64,000 nucleotides of DNA from Rhizobium phaseoli (GCF_003985125.1 NZ_ML133573.1:124001-188000); one strand, 5' to 3'; counted from the stretch's first letter, positions 37,075 to 47,609 are shown. Made by a program: numbers and translations. The notes: generated by a model not told the origin, from the letters alone.

Positions 37075-39426
37075 TTACGAGGCGCGTGCGACGGCCGATT
37101 GGGGTGTCATCAGTTCCTCAATGAGCTTGGCTGCGTGCTGCGGACGATGGAAGAGGTAGCCCTGACCATAATCCAGCCCCATCTGGTGGAGTGTGCGGCA
37201 TTCCTCTTCGGTCTCGATGCCCTCGGCGATGACGGTGCAGTTCATCTTGTGGGACAGGGTCGTTATGCCTTCGATCAGCATGCGGCTCTTCTGGCGCACG
37301 TCATCGTCGCCGTCGTTGATCGCGCGGGTGAAGGACTGGTCGATCTTTATGATATCGACAGGGAAACGGTTGAGGTAACTCAGCGACGAATAGCCGGTGC
37401 CGAAATCGTCGAGCGCGATGCGGCAGCCGAAGCGGCGAAGCTCGGTGACGATCATGCGGATCTGCGGATTGTCGTGCATCAGCACGGCTTCGGTGATCTC
37501 GACGACGATGCGTTCGGGGCGGATGCCGTGGCGGCCGGCAATGGCGGCAAGCCGGGCCGGCAGCGCCGGCTCGAACTGCAGCGGCGAGAAATTGATGGCG
37601 AGATAGCTATCCTGCATGCCTGAGATGCGGGAAATCTTCGCAAGATTGGCGATCGCCTTCTCCATGATGACGTTGCCGACGCGGACGATTTTTCCCGTCT
37701 CTTCGGCGACGCTGATGATTTCGGTCGGCGGCATCAAGCCCTTCTGCGGATGGTTGAGGCGCATCAGCGCTTCAAAACCGGCAATGCTGCGGCCGTTCAA
37801 GTTGACGATCGGCTGCAGGAAGGCCTCGAACCAGCTTTCGGCAAGACCGGCTTCGATATTGGCCTCGATTTCGGCGCGGCTGCGGGCGCGGTCGAGCATG
37901 ACGTTGTCGAAGAGCTGCGCGCCATTCTTGCCGTCGCGTTTCTTGGCGTACATCGCCATGTCGGATTTCTGCAGCAGTTCGGCTGCGGTCGCGGCATGAT
38001 GCGGATAGATGGCGATGCCGATCGAAGCGCTCAGATGCATGTCCGGGGCAAATGGGGTTTCGAAAATCGAGGCGATCTGTTCGCACATCGCCTTGGCGCG
38101 TCTTTCGGCGTCCTTCGCCGGCAGCAGGATGGCGAATTCGTCGCCGCCGAGACGGGCCGCCTCGTCGGACGGAGCAAGATGGGTCTTCAGGCGCTCGACA
38201 AGTTCAATCAGCGCCTTGTCGCCGGCGGCGTGGCCCATATTGTCGTTGATCCACTTGAAGCGGTCGAGATCGACGAAGAGGCAGGCGAGCTCCTGGCCGG
38301 CGGCGTCTGCCGCGGCGATCTTGCTGTCGAGCACGGCTTCAAAACCCTGGCGGTTGAGAAGCCCGGTCAGGTGGTCGGTGATTGCCTGGCGATGGTTGCG
38401 GTCCTCGGAGGCCTTAAGCTCGGTCACATCGGTCATGACCGATAGCGAAAGGCGATCGTGAGCGTCGGCGCCGGCTTCCGATTCCATGATGAGGACGTCC
38501 ATGGTGCGGCCATCCAGGCAGACGAACTTGACGGTGACCGCCATGCCGCTTTCGGCCCGGCGGCGCTTGACGAACTTGTCGCGGGTATTTGCGGTGACGA
38601 GATTGGCAAAGTTGCGGCCGATGACGGCGGCGCGATTATAACCGGTGGCAAGCAGCCAATAGTCGCTGACGGCGGTGATGCGGTCTTCCTCGTCGAGGGA
38701 GAAGAGCATGGCGGGAGTGAGGTTGTAGATATCGGTGGCGCGGCGATGGGCGAGCTTCAGCTCCTTCTCCTCGCTTTCGAGCTTGGTCTGCATCTCGTTG
38801 AAGCTGTGGGCAAGCCGTCCCATCTCGTCGTTCGACTGCCAGTCGACGTGATGGCGGGAGCCGAGCTGGCGGGTGGCCTCGATCGCCGCCGTCAGCCGCA
38901 TCAGCGGCTGGATGACGAAGAAGCGGTTGCCGATCAGCGCAGTGCCGAAAACGGTCAGAACCGCGAAGATGAAGATCGAAATGAAAACGACCTCTTCCTG
39001 CTTCAGGCCGGAAAACAGGCCGAGGGCGGGATAGTAGACACTGATACTGCCGAGATTCTTCGGGCCATCGATGGTGTTGTAAATGATGGCGCGCGACACC
39101 TGCACGAGCTTGCCGTCGAAGGAGCGCGGAATGGTGGACTGGCTGACGTCGAGCTGGCCTGACTGGTCGCGCACTTCGACCTTGACGATGGCGCCCTGGG
39201 AAACGACCGTCGCGCTGATCTGGGTGACGCTTTCTTCATCCAGGTCCCAGAGGGGCTTTGCCAGCGCCTGGGCGTTGGCGACAAGAAGAACCGAGATATG
39301 ATCGCGTATTTCCTTGTCGGCTCGCTCTGAGGAAAGAAAAAGAAAAAGAACAAAGAGAGGAGCGACAAAAACAAGCAGCGCTCCGCAAACAATTCCAAAA
39401 AACCTGTTCTCAACGGAATTGTTCAT
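37075..39426 (-). CDS. Membrane GGDEF-EAL protein (c-di-GMP turnover)
   Basis: 783 residues from the ATG giving MNNSVENRFF. Order: membrane helix (~10-32), periplasmic sensor (~33-145), second helix (~147-170), HAMP, PAS (~230-340), GGDEF (RLGGDEFAI, residues 427-431 hold GGDEF) and EAL (FEALMR at 552-554, then LDDFGTGYSSLSYL). Both catalytic motifs look intact, so it may make and degrade c-di-GMP. It is paired with the solute-binding protein gene 24 bases downstream. The frame is open 20 codons further upstream. Confidence 0.93.
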   Translation of the reverse strand: MNNSVENRFFGIVCGALLVFVAPLFVLFLFLSSERADKEIRDHISVLLVANAQALAKPLWDLDEESVTQISATVVSQGAIVKVEVRDQSGQLDVSQSTIPRSFDGKLVQVSRAIIYNTIDGPKNLGSISVYYPALGLFSGLKQEEVVFISIFIFAVLTVFGTALIGNRFFVIQPLMRLTAAIEATRQLGSRHHVDWQSNDEMGRLAHSFNEMQTKLESEEKELKLAHRRATDIYNLTPAMLFSLDEEDRITAVSDYWLLATGYNRAAVIGRNFANLVTANTRDKFVKRRRAESGMAVTVKFVCLDGRTMDVLIMESEAGADAHDRLSLSVMTDVTELKASEDRNHRQAITDHLTGLLNRQGFEAVLDSKIAAADAAGQELACLFVDLDRFKWINDNMGHAAGDKALIELVERLKTHLAPSDEAARLGGDEFAILLPAKDAERRAKAMCEQIASIFETPFAPDMHLSASIGIAIYPHHAATAAELLQKSDMAMYAKKRDGKNGAQLFDNVMLDRARSRAEIEANIEAGLAESWFEAFLQPIVNLNGRSIAGFEALMRLNHPQKGLMPPTEIISVAEETGKIVRVGNVIMEKAIANLAKISRISGMQDSYLAINFSPLQFEPALPARLAAIAGRHGIRPERIVVEITEAVLMHDNPQIRMIVTELRRFGCRIALDDFGTGYSSLSYLNRFPVDIIKIDQSFTRAINDGDDDVRQKSRMLIEGITTLSHKMNCTVIAEGIETEEECRTLHQMGLDYGQGYLFHRPQHAAKLIEELMTPQSAVARAS

Positions 39427-39550
39427 GGTTCCGTCTACTCCCCCAGGCCGGCCATATTTGCTGTCGCGCGTTCGGGCCGGCTTCATCGCAGCTGACGGGG
39501 CATGCTTTCACGAATACGTTAAATGTTGCTGAAACGGAGGCCCTGCGGGC

Positions 39551-39589
39551 AACGAAAAGCCCGCCTCCCCGGTTCACGGGAAGGCGGGC
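39551..39589 (-). terminator. Rho-independent terminator of rplY
   Basis: On the minus strand GCCCGCCTTCCC pairs with GGGAGGCGGGC (39559-39589, one mismatch), followed by CTTTTCG. It separates rplY from the GGDEF-EAL gene. Confidence 0.8.
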
Positions 39590-39617
39590 CATAGGCCTTA
39601 CAAATTGGTCGAAGCGA

Positions 39618-40229
39618 TCAGGCTTCGGCTTCGCCTTCAGCTTCGACGGCGCTCTCGACGCCGGCAGCCGGAGCGACGATCGTCGCGATGGTGAAGTCGC
39701 GGTCGATGACCGGGGTCACGCCCTTCGGAAGGGTGACTTCCGAAATATGGATGCTGTCGCCGATCTTCTTGCCGCTGAGGTCAATGTCGAAGAATTCCGG
39801 GATCGCGTCGGCCGGGCAATGCACTTCGACTTCATGGCGGACGATGTTCAGAACGCCGCCGACCTTGAGGCCCGGGGACTTCGCTTCGTTGATGAAGTGA
39901 ACCGGGATTTCGACGCTCACCTGGGTGTTGCCCGACACGCGCAGGAAATCGACATGCATCGTGAAATCGCGGACCGGATCGAGCTGGTAGTCCTTCGGCA
40001 GAACCTTGTACTTCTTGCCGTCGACTTCGATGGTCGCTACGGTGGTCATGAAACCGCCGGCGTGGATGCGCTTCGTCACCTCATTGGTGTTGAGAGCGAT
40101 GGCAATGGGGGCCTGCTTGTCACCATAGATGACAGCGGGAATCAAACCGTTGCGGCGAAGTTCACGGGCGGACCCCTTACCAACCCGTTCGCGCGCCTCG
40201 GCCTTGAGCTCGTAAGTTTCCTGGCTCAT
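39618..40229 (-). CDS. rplY: 50S ribosomal protein L25/general stress protein Ctc
   Basis: 5S-rRNA-binding ribosomal protein of the long two-domain (Ctc/TL5) type, 203 residues. N-terminal L25 domain: [35 protein letters not shown]-terminal beta domain about 100-185. An acidic Ala/Glu tail ends it. It is transcribed alone with a TATAAT upstream at 40360-40365 and a terminator downstream. Confidence 0.96.
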   Translation of the reverse strand: MSQETYELKAEARERVGKGSARELRRNGLIPAVIYGDKQAPIAIALNTNEVTKRIHAGGFMTTVATIEVDGKKYKVLPKDYQLDPVRDFTMHVDFLRVSGNTQVSVEIPVHFINEAKSPGLKVGGVLNIVRHEVEVHCPADAIPEFFDIDLSGKKIGDSIHISEVTLPKGVTPVIDRDFTIATIVAPAAGVESAVEAEGEAEA

Positions 40230-40554
40230 GGCTATTCCTTTCGAGGTTATTTGGAGAGTCCGGCGGCAGGCAAACGCCTTGTTCCGTCGAACCGGAGGCG
40301 GGTTTCCCCAGCCTCATCCGCGTTGCCTCCAAGGGTGTCTACGCGGACCGGTGGCCTATATTATAAGTCGCCCGGAAACGCAAGTTGCGGATTCAGGCTG
40401 TTTTCCGGCGATATGGGCGCTTCGGCAAGTGGGATCGCATCGACGTTGCGCGCGCGGCAAAATTCAGCACTGCCCCTTCAGCCGAGGTTGACATCGGCGC
40501 GCTTCACCTCTTTGGATGCCCAATCAAAAAAGCGGCTGAGGAGAAAACCAGACC
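40230..40554. other. Gap between rplY and the DUF2125 gene
   Basis: 325 bases. The rplY promoter is likely here (minus-strand TATAAT at 40360-40365). A TTGACA at 40488-40493 could be the -35 of the plus-strand gene, but no good -10 follows. No RNA gene or further ORF is supported. Confidence 0.4.
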
Positions 40555-42099
40555 ATGCGTCTCAAACTTGTCACGGCAACGAGCTTGGTGGCACTTTGCC
40601 TTGTCACGACGGCTCAGAGCGTCGAGATCAACCAGGCCGGCGCCGATGCGCTCAAGGGCACCCTGACGAAGCTGCTCCCGGAGGATCTGGCAAAGAACGG
40701 CCTGATCACCGTCAATCCGGCGGGCACGCGCTACGAGATCATCTACGATCTGGCAAAGCTGCTGACCAAGGTCGATCCTGCGACCTTCACGATCAATGGC
40801 TTGGCGCCCTGGTCGATGTTCGCCACTCCCACCGACAGGGGCTTTTGGAATATCGAAGGCGACAATGAGCTCAACGTCTCCGGCCATTTCAAGGACAAGG
40901 ACCAGAAGCGGACGGATTTCACTTATTCCATCGCTTCGCTCGCCTATAACGGCGTCTTCGATCCTGCGATCAGCTATCTGCGCGCGAGTGACGCGACGGC
41001 CAAGGACATCAAGCTCACGAGCAAGACGGATACCGAGGAAGTCAACGTCAGCTTCGGCGGCATGAAACATACACTGAATTCTACGGACAGCGCCGGCGGC
41101 AACGGGCGCATCGATTTCGTCATCGGCGGCTCGATGTCGACGTTCCTGGAGCAGGTTTCCGCCCAGCAGATGCCGCCCGTCGAAGTCCGGGCCGATGCGA
41201 TCAATTTCGAGGGTAAAGTAAACGGCCTGCCGGCCAAACAGATCCGCGACACGATCTTCTTCGTTCTCGACCACATCCACGAGGACAAATTGAGCCCCGA
41301 AAACAGCGATAAGCTTAAGGGGATATTGAGGGAGGCCTTCCCGCTTCTTACCTCGTTCAACGAGACGATCGGGGTCAACAATCTGACCGTCAGTACCGAA
41401 ATGGGTAAGGGCGGCGCCAAAGCATTCGGCTACAACCTGGCCATGGACGGGCCAAGCAATGCAATGCGCTTCGGCTTCGGCATGAACGCGCAGGAGATCA
41501 GCCTCGACACGCCGCTGATGCCGGCAAACTATTCAGCTTTCATGCCGACCAGCTTCGACCTGCAGGTTGCCGTTCCGAACCTGGATTTCGCCACCTTCGG
41601 CGACGCCTTCATGAAACTGGACTTCAATGACAAGGAAGCGGAGAAGCGCGGCGAGGAGATGTCGAAACAGCTTTTCCGCGATGGCCGGCTTACGGTGGAA
41701 TTCCCGAAGATCAGCGCCAAGTCGGATGTCTATGACGTCGACATGACCGGCAAGATCGAGGGCCGCGTCGATACCGAGAAGGATTATTCGATGGAAGCGA
41801 CGATCCTTGCCCGCGATCTCGACAAGACGATCGCCGCGGTTCAGGAACTCGCGAAAACCGATCCCGATCTCAACCAGGTCTCCTTCGGCATCATGATGGT
41901 GAAGGGTTTCGCCAAAACCGATGCGGACGGACGCTCGCGCTGGGACATTAGCGTCAGCCGCGACGGCTCCGTGGCGGTCAATGGTCAGCAGGTCAAGGGA
42001 CCGGATGGTCCGGATCAGGATGAGGAGTTAGAGCCGGACCAGGAGCAGGAACCGGATCAGGGCCAGGACGCGGTGCCTGCGCCGACGCAGCAGCCTTGA
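40555..42099 (+). CDS. Exported DUF2125 protein
   Basis: 514 residues. Signal peptide MRLKLVTATSLVALCLVTTA, then a long beta-rich domain matching the DUF2125 pattern (ANYSAFMPTSFDLQVAVPNL, then DFATFGDAFMKLD). The C-terminus is a low-complexity Asp/Glu/Pro/Gln tail with repeated DQ/EP units (about residues 480-514). It is probably periplasmic. Function unknown; no partner gene is adjacent. Confidence 0.85.
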   Translation: MRLKLVTATSLVALCLVTTAQSVEINQAGADALKGTLTKLLPEDLAKNGLITVNPAGTRYEIIYDLAKLLTKVDPATFTINGLAPWSMFATPTDRGFWNIEGDNELNVSGHFKDKDQKRTDFTYSIASLAYNGVFDPAISYLRASDATAKDIKLTSKTDTEEVNVSFGGMKHTLNSTDSAGGNGRIDFVIGGSMSTFLEQVSAQQMPPVEVRADAINFEGKVNGLPAKQIRDTIFFVLDHIHEDKLSPENSDKLKGILREAFPLLTSFNETIGVNNLTVSTEMGKGGAKAFGYNLAMDGPSNAMRFGFGMNAQEISLDTPLMPANYSAFMPTSFDLQVAVPNLDFATFGDAFMKLDFNDKEAEKRGEEMSKQLFRDGRLTVEFPKISAKSDVYDVDMTGKIEGRVDTEKDYSMEATILARDLDKTIAAVQELAKTDPDLNQVSFGIMMVKGFAKTDADGRSRWDISVSRDGSVAVNGQQVKGPDGPDQDEELEPDQEQEPDQGQDAVPAPTQQP

Positions 42100-42222
42100 G
42101 GGCTATCGATCGCGATAGAAATAAATGAGGCCGGCCTTGCGCCGGCTTCAGCGTGTTGACCACAAAAAATCCGCCACAAAGTCGGCTTCAGACCGCTGAC
42201 AAAGCCAACAACCCCCTGTTTC

Positions 42223-42300
42223 GTCATGCTTCGGGCTTGTCCCGAGACTCTGTCGTCGGTCGATAGGGCAGCAGATCCTCGGCACAAGGCCGGGAATGAC
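42223..42300. repeat. Rhizobial intergenic inverted repeat (degenerate)
   Basis: A large imperfect palindrome. The left arm GTCATGCTTCGGGCTTGTCC is mirrored by the right arm CTCGGCACAAGGCCGGGAAT followed by GAC. It resembles the GTCATCCTCGGGCTTGTCC-type repeat common between Rhizobium genes. The rest of the 373-base gap (42100-42472) shows a small CCGGC hairpin after the DUF2125 stop and the prs terminator. Confidence 0.6.
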
Positions 42301-42445
42301 GCGAGCAAGGAACGGAGTTGCGCCTTACGTGACAAGCTTCGCCGGACGATCGGAACGACGATTATTCTGGGCTTTCGTTTCCAGCAATTCACGCTGCTCG
42401 GTGAGCACGCGTGGTAATAGCCTGGTCCATCTGATGCCGAAATTG

Positions 42446-42472
42446 AAAGAGCCGGTCGAATGCCGGCTCTTT
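42446..42472 (-). terminator. Hairpin immediately after the prs stop
   Basis: AAAGAGCCGG (42446-42455) pairs perfectly with CCGGCTCTTT (42463-42472). It directly abuts the prs stop codon. T-runs exist on both sides, so it may terminate in both directions. Confidence 0.75.
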
Positions 42473-43405
<933 letters not shown>

Positions 43406-43438
43406 GTTGGTCCGCCTGTTATGCGCTGATAGCCGCGC

Positions 43439-43467
43439 TTTTTAGTCAGCTTCCCCGTGAATGCAAG
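43439..43467 (-). promoter_or_regulatory. Promoter of prs
   Basis: Minus strand: -35 CTTGCA (43462-43467), 17-base spacer, -10 TAAAAA (43439-43444), about 34 bases before the start codon. Confidence 0.5.
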
Positions 43468-43510
43468 GGCAAAGGCGCCACAGGCTTTGATATTTGCAAA
43501 AAGTTTGTGA

Positions 43511-44329
43511 CTAACCGCCCCGTGCCTGCCGCCAGGAGGTGAATTCCGCGATGGTTTTCGAGGCGATCTGCTGCATCACCGAAGCCGGAACGCCCGCCCA
43601 GGGGTCGGCCGCCGCCGTCGGCACGCTTTCCTGCCCCTGAATGCGGTGCAGGCGAGCGCCGCCGCTGTCGAGAATGTCCCAGACATAGACCACGGTGACC
43701 TTGCCCTCGTCGCTGAAGGCGGAGAGATAGCCTTTGAGAATGTAGTCGCTGCTCGTATCGTTCGAGCTCTTGATGGAAAGGCCGTGCGCCCGCGCCTCGG
43801 CGCCGAGCTGGCGCGAGAGCGGCGTTACGGCCTGCACCGGCGCGCCGATGATCGGCAGGAAGCGCACGGTATTGCCGGAGGCGGAAGAGGCGCCGGGGGT
43901 GAGGGCGGCGGTCTGCTGCGGCTGCGCGTCGAGCGTCTGGTCGGACTGTGCCTGAGGCGCGGCATTGGTCACAGCCGGCGGCAGTGTCTGTCCCTCGATC
44001 GGGGCGGAGGCGGCGGGCGAGGTGCTGTTCCTCGACAGGGCGTCTGCCTGTTCCTGCATCGTTGTCGGTAGGGCGCCACTGCCCGGCCGATAGGCGGCCT
44101 GCGATTGATTGAAAGCTGGATGATAGCCATTCGGCTGCGAGGTTGCGGCGAAAACCGGTTGACGCGTGCCCGCCAAACCTTCGGCCTCACGCTGGGTCAC
44201 CGGGCTTGACGACGGGCCTCCGGAGGATTCGCCGATGCCGACCAGCGGCGTCAGTGCGTCGGTGGTATTGCAGGCGGTGAGCAGGGCCATGGTGAACAGG
44301 AGCGTGGGCACAGTCGCAGCTCGCGTCAT
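43511..44329 (-). CDS. Outer-membrane-type lipoprotein
   Basis: 272 residues. Type II signal with lipobox (LLFTMALLTAC, Cys near residue 15). The following ~140 residues are low-complexity Ser/Ala/Gln/Pro. A conserved-looking C-terminal domain of about 120 residues follows (NTVRFLPIIGAPVQAVTPLS, DYILKGYLSAFSDEGKVTVV). The start ATG (MTRAATVPT) is chosen for the signal peptide; the frame is open 31 codons upstream. Function unknown. Confidence 0.8.
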   Translation of the reverse strand: MTRAATVPTLLFTMALLTACNTTDALTPLVGIGESSGGPSSSPVTQREAEGLAGTRQPVFAATSQPNGYHPAFNQSQAAYRPGSGALPTTMQEQADALSRNSTSPAASAPIEGQTLPPAVTNAAPQAQSDQTLDAQPQQTAALTPGASSASGNTVRFLPIIGAPVQAVTPLSRQLGAEARAHGLSIKSSNDTSSDYILKGYLSAFSDEGKVTVVYVWDILDSGGARLHRIQGQESVPTAAADPWAGVPASVMQQIASKTIAEFTSWRQARGG

Positions 44330-44431
44330 CCGGTGATCCGTCCTTCCCACAATCGCATCAGCCCGCCCGAATTTATGCGGGCGGGGATGGTCGTCTGTCA
44401 ATTCCGGATTCTCACCGGTCAATCCCGGGCT

Positions 44432-45583
44432 TCAAAGGCCGATAAAATCGAGTGGATGACGCGACAGTGCGCGTGGCGCATCCGACGTCGTCAGATAGGT
44501 CTGTCCGAGCGTCATCGCCGTCCCGGTATCGGAATCGGCAATGATCATGTGCACGAAGAGCGACATGTTCGGCTCGATCGGCTGTGGATTGCCGACATGG
44601 AACATCTGATGTTCCATCCAGGAGGGCGAGAAGCGGGCGCCGAGCGAATAACCGCAGGCATTCAGCCGGTGGCGGGCGAGGCCGCGCTCGTCCATGATGC
44701 GGGCATGCATATCGAAGACGTCGCCGAAGGTATGGCCGGGCTTCAGGACGGTCTCGATCGCTTCGATGGTTTCGCGGCAGGCGTTGTAGAGTTCGCGATG
44801 GCGTTGCATCGGCTCGCCGATAACGATCGTGCGCATCATGGCGGCATGATAATGGGCGTAAGTGCCGGCCCATTCGAGCGTCAGCTGGTCATTGGCGTCG
44901 AGCTTGCGGCGGCCGGCCTTGTAGCGGCAGAGCAGCGCGTCGGCGGCGGAGCCAATGATGAACTCATTGGCGGGATAGTCGCCGCCGCCGGAAAAAATCG
45001 CTCCCTGCATGGCGGCGAGGATGTCGGCTTCGTCAGCCCCCGGTTTCGTCAGCCGGATCGCGGCGTCGAGCGCGTCGTCGGCGAGGTCTGCAGCCCGTTC
45101 GACATAGGCGACCTCGGTCGGGCTCTTGATCAAGCGAAGACGGCTGACGAGATAGGAGGCATCGACGATCTGGCCGAAAGTGGTCAACTGCGCGTCGAGC
45201 AGGCGGGCGACGCGGCCGGTCATGCCGTGCGTATCATATTCGACGCCGATGCGGGCACCGAGCAGATCCATCTCGACCAGCAGGTTCTTCAGGTCGAGCG
45301 TCGGATCGGCATTGACCCTGTCGACCCAGATATGCACATCCTCAAGGATCGATGTGTGTTTAGCCTGGCGAAGATCGGCCGAGCGGGTGATCAGCGCCAT
45401 CGTGCCGTCGCTCTTGACGATCAACGTCTGGAAGAAGCAGTAGCCGAAGGTGTCGTAGCCGGTCAGCCAGTACATGCTTTCCTGGGCGAAGAGCAGCAGG
45501 GCGTCGAGCTTTTCTTCCTTCATCTTCTCGGTGAGGCGCGCAAGTCGGCTTGCGAACTCGGCCTTTTCGAAGTGCAGTGCCAT
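44432..45583 (-). CDS. M24-fold (pita-bread) protein, creatinase/DoeA-like
   Basis: 383 residues: creatinase-type N-domain (~1-140) and M24 domain (~150-383). In the M24 domain, where metallopeptidases have an Asp pair, this protein reads LEWAGTYAHYHAAMMRTIVI, without those aspartates. It may therefore be a metal-independent amidinohydrolase-like enzyme related to creatinase or ectoine hydrolase DoeA rather than an aminopeptidase. Start: ATG 45583; a TTG at 45592 overlaps the upstream stop. It lies in the run lgt-midA-pgeF. Confidence 0.85.
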   Translation of the reverse strand: MALHFEKAEFASRLARLTEKMKEEKLDALLLFAQESMYWLTGYDTFGYCFFQTLIVKSDGTMALITRSADLRQAKHTSILEDVHIWVDRVNADPTLDLKNLLVEMDLLGARIGVEYDTHGMTGRVARLLDAQLTTFGQIVDASYLVSRLRLIKSPTEVAYVERAADLADDALDAAIRLTKPGADEADILAAMQGAIFSGGGDYPANEFIIGSAADALLCRYKAGRRKLDANDQLTLEWAGTYAHYHAAMMRTIVIGEPMQRHRELYNACRETIEAIETVLKPGHTFGDVFDMHARIMDERGLARHRLNACGYSLGARFSPSWMEHQMFHVGNPQPIEPNMSLFVHMIIADSDTGTAMTLGQTYLTTSDAPRALSRHPLDFIGL

Positions 45584-45588
45584 GCTGC

Positions 45589-46383
45589 TCAAGTCTCCCT
45601 GATTGATATCGCTGAAATCTGGCGGCCGTAGTCCGGCTCCTTGCGATGTGTCGTCCGGCGATAGGAAAAGAAGCGTTCGCTGTCCAGATAGGTGCAGAGG
45701 CCGAGGCTTTCGGCCCGCACCCCGGCCCGGGTCAGCCTGTCGATGGTCAGTGCCGGCAGATCGAACATGGCGCGGCCCGGCGTTGCGGAAGGCATGAAGA
45801 AGCGTTCGTAATCGGGATTTTCGGCGACGAAGCGATCGACGAATTCCGGTCCGACTTCGTAGCTCTCCTGGCTGATCGAGGGGCCGAGGCAGGCCACTAT
45901 GCTGCCGCGGTCAGCCCCCAGCGCTTCCATGGCTGCGACGGTGTTTTCGAGCACGCCGGTCAGCGCACCCTTCCAGCCGGCATGGGCGGCACCGATGACG
46001 CGATTTTCGGGATCGGCAAAGAGGATGGGGCCGCAATCGGCGGCCAGCACACCAAGCGCAATGCCGGGGACCGCCGTCACCAGCGCATCGGCATCGGGAC
46101 GGCCCCCATCATAGTCGGCGCCGACCGTCACGACATCGGGAGAATGGACCTGATGGACGGTTGCCAGCCGCTCGACCGGCAGATCGAACCAGGCCGCGAC
46201 GCGGCGGCGGTTCTCCATCACCTTGCCCCGCTCGTCGCTGGAGCCGAGGCCGACATTGAGACCACGATAGATCCCTTCGGAAACACCGCCGGCGCGGGTG
46301 AAATAACCGTGGCGGATGGCGGTGCCGGCCGCTCCGTTCAGCAGCGCGCTTTCGATCGGTGCGGGAGAGGCCGCGTCCTGCAT
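45589..46383 (-). CDS. pgeF: Peptidoglycan-editing/purine nucleosidase-family protein PgeF (YfiH)
   Basis: 264 residues of the multicopper-polyphenol-oxidase-like (DUF152) family. Metal-site motifs are present: HQVHSPDV, LGVLAADCGPILFAD and IGAAHAGWKGALTGVLENTV. Relatives in other bacteria edit UDP-MurNAc peptides or act on purine nucleosides. The start MQDAASPAP gives the family length; the frame is open 38 codons upstream, overlapping midA. It is in the same orientation as midA and lgt. Confidence 0.9.
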   Translation of the reverse strand: MQDAASPAPIESALLNGAAGTAIRHGYFTRAGGVSEGIYRGLNVGLGSSDERGKVMENRRRVAAWFDLPVERLATVHQVHSPDVVTVGADYDGGRPDADALVTAVPGIALGVLAADCGPILFADPENRVIGAAHAGWKGALTGVLENTVAAMEALGADRGSIVACLGPSISQESYEVGPEFVDRFVAENPDYERFFMPSATPGRAMFDLPALTIDRLTRAGVRAESLGLCTYLDSERFFSYRRTTHRKEPDYGRQISAISIRET

Positions 46384-46493
46384 CTGTGATTCCGGGTTTT
46401 TCGAGAGGTTTGTTATTGTCCCAAGCGCATCGCATCGGCGGCGCGCTTCAACTTGCTGTTCGCGCGGATGTTGGCTCAGCCGCGTGCGCCCTG

Positions 46494-47594
46494 TCAATCC
46501 ACCGGCCGAAAGGGCATCAGATCGACAGCCGGATGCGAGACGGCCATGACCTTGAAGAGTTCGCCCATCCGGCCTTCACCGGCGCCGGCAAGCCTGTCGA
46601 CCGCCGTCTGGATGACCTGCTGGGTCTGCGGCTCGCGGTCGCGCCCGAGAGCGGCGGCGCGCTCGAGAATGCCGAGGCCGGTCAGAAAGTCGCCCTGGTG
46701 CAGGGCGCCGTTCAGATGCAGGCCTGATGTCAGCGCCGTTTCGGCGAGCTGCTGAAAATCGACGTGGCTCGTCAGGTCGGCTTCGCCGGGATGGGCAAGC
46801 GGCGGGTCGAATTCATGCATGCGCACCGCCTGCAGCGTATCGCCGAAACCGGTGACAAGATGGCCGTAGTCGATGACAAGCGCCGTGCCGCCGAAGGCGC
46901 GCAGCCGCTCGCAGATCGCCATCATCACCGCCTGGCGGGCAGGGGAGATCTCGAAAAGTGTGCCGAGCGGCAGGTTTTGCACCGGTTCGGGAAGCAGCGC
47001 GGGATCGAGGCCGGCGACACCGGCGGCAAAGGTCAGCTCGCCGTCGGCGTCGAGCCCGACCATGCGCTCGCGGAAACCTGTCTGCGTGCGGACAAACTGG
47101 CGGATCGGGATCGCATCGAACAATTCATTGGCGGCGATCAGGGTGAAGCCGGGCGGGACTTCGTCGAATCCGTCGTGCCAAGCGATTTTTTCGCCATAGG
47201 CTTCGAGCGTCTGGTTCTGGACGTCGCGCAGGCGCTCGCTGGTTTCGACAAGATGCACCGTCATGGTGTCGAAAAGCGGCGGGGCGATGCGCGAGATGAC
47301 ACGCAGCATGTCCGATATCATCGTGCCGCGGCCAGGCCCGATCTCGACGAGGCGCACATCCGCCGGCGTGCCGTGGCGCTGCCAGGCATGGACGATGAAG
47401 ACGCCGATCATTTCGCCGAAGATCTGGCTGATCTCCGGGGCGGTGACAAAATCGCCGGAACGGCCGAAGGGCTCGCGGGTGCGGTAATAGCCATGTTCGG
47501 GATCGGCGAGGCAAAGCGAGAAATAATCGGTGACGCTGATCGGGCCATTGGCCTGGATGATCGCCTTGATCTTTTCGCCGAGAGCGGTGTTCAT
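46494..47594 (-). CDS. SAM-dependent methyltransferase, MidA/NDUFAF7 family
   Basis: 366 residues. The family N-terminus (PISVTDYFSLCLADPEHGYY, then GRSGDFVTAPEISQIFGEMI) and the SAM-binding loop LVEIGPGRGTMISDMLRV are clear. The mitochondrial homologue methylates an arginine of complex I subunit NDUFS2; the bacterial substrate is not established here. It lies 16 bases downstream of lgt and is probably cotranscribed. Confidence 0.93.
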   Translation of the reverse strand: MNTALGEKIKAIIQANGPISVTDYFSLCLADPEHGYYRTREPFGRSGDFVTAPEISQIFGEMIGVFIVHAWQRHGTPADVRLVEIGPGRGTMISDMLRVISRIAPPLFDTMTVHLVETSERLRDVQNQTLEAYGEKIAWHDGFDEVPPGFTLIAANELFDAIPIRQFVRTQTGFRERMVGLDADGELTFAAGVAGLDPALLPEPVQNLPLGTLFEISPARQAVMMAICERLRAFGGTALVIDYGHLVTGFGDTLQAVRMHEFDPPLAHPGEADLTSHVDFQQLAETALTSGLHLNGALHQGDFLTGLGILERAAALGRDREPQTQQVIQTAVDRLAGAGEGRMGELFKVMAVSHPAVDLMPFRPVD

Positions 47595-47609
47595 GTGATT
47601 ATCCGCCGT

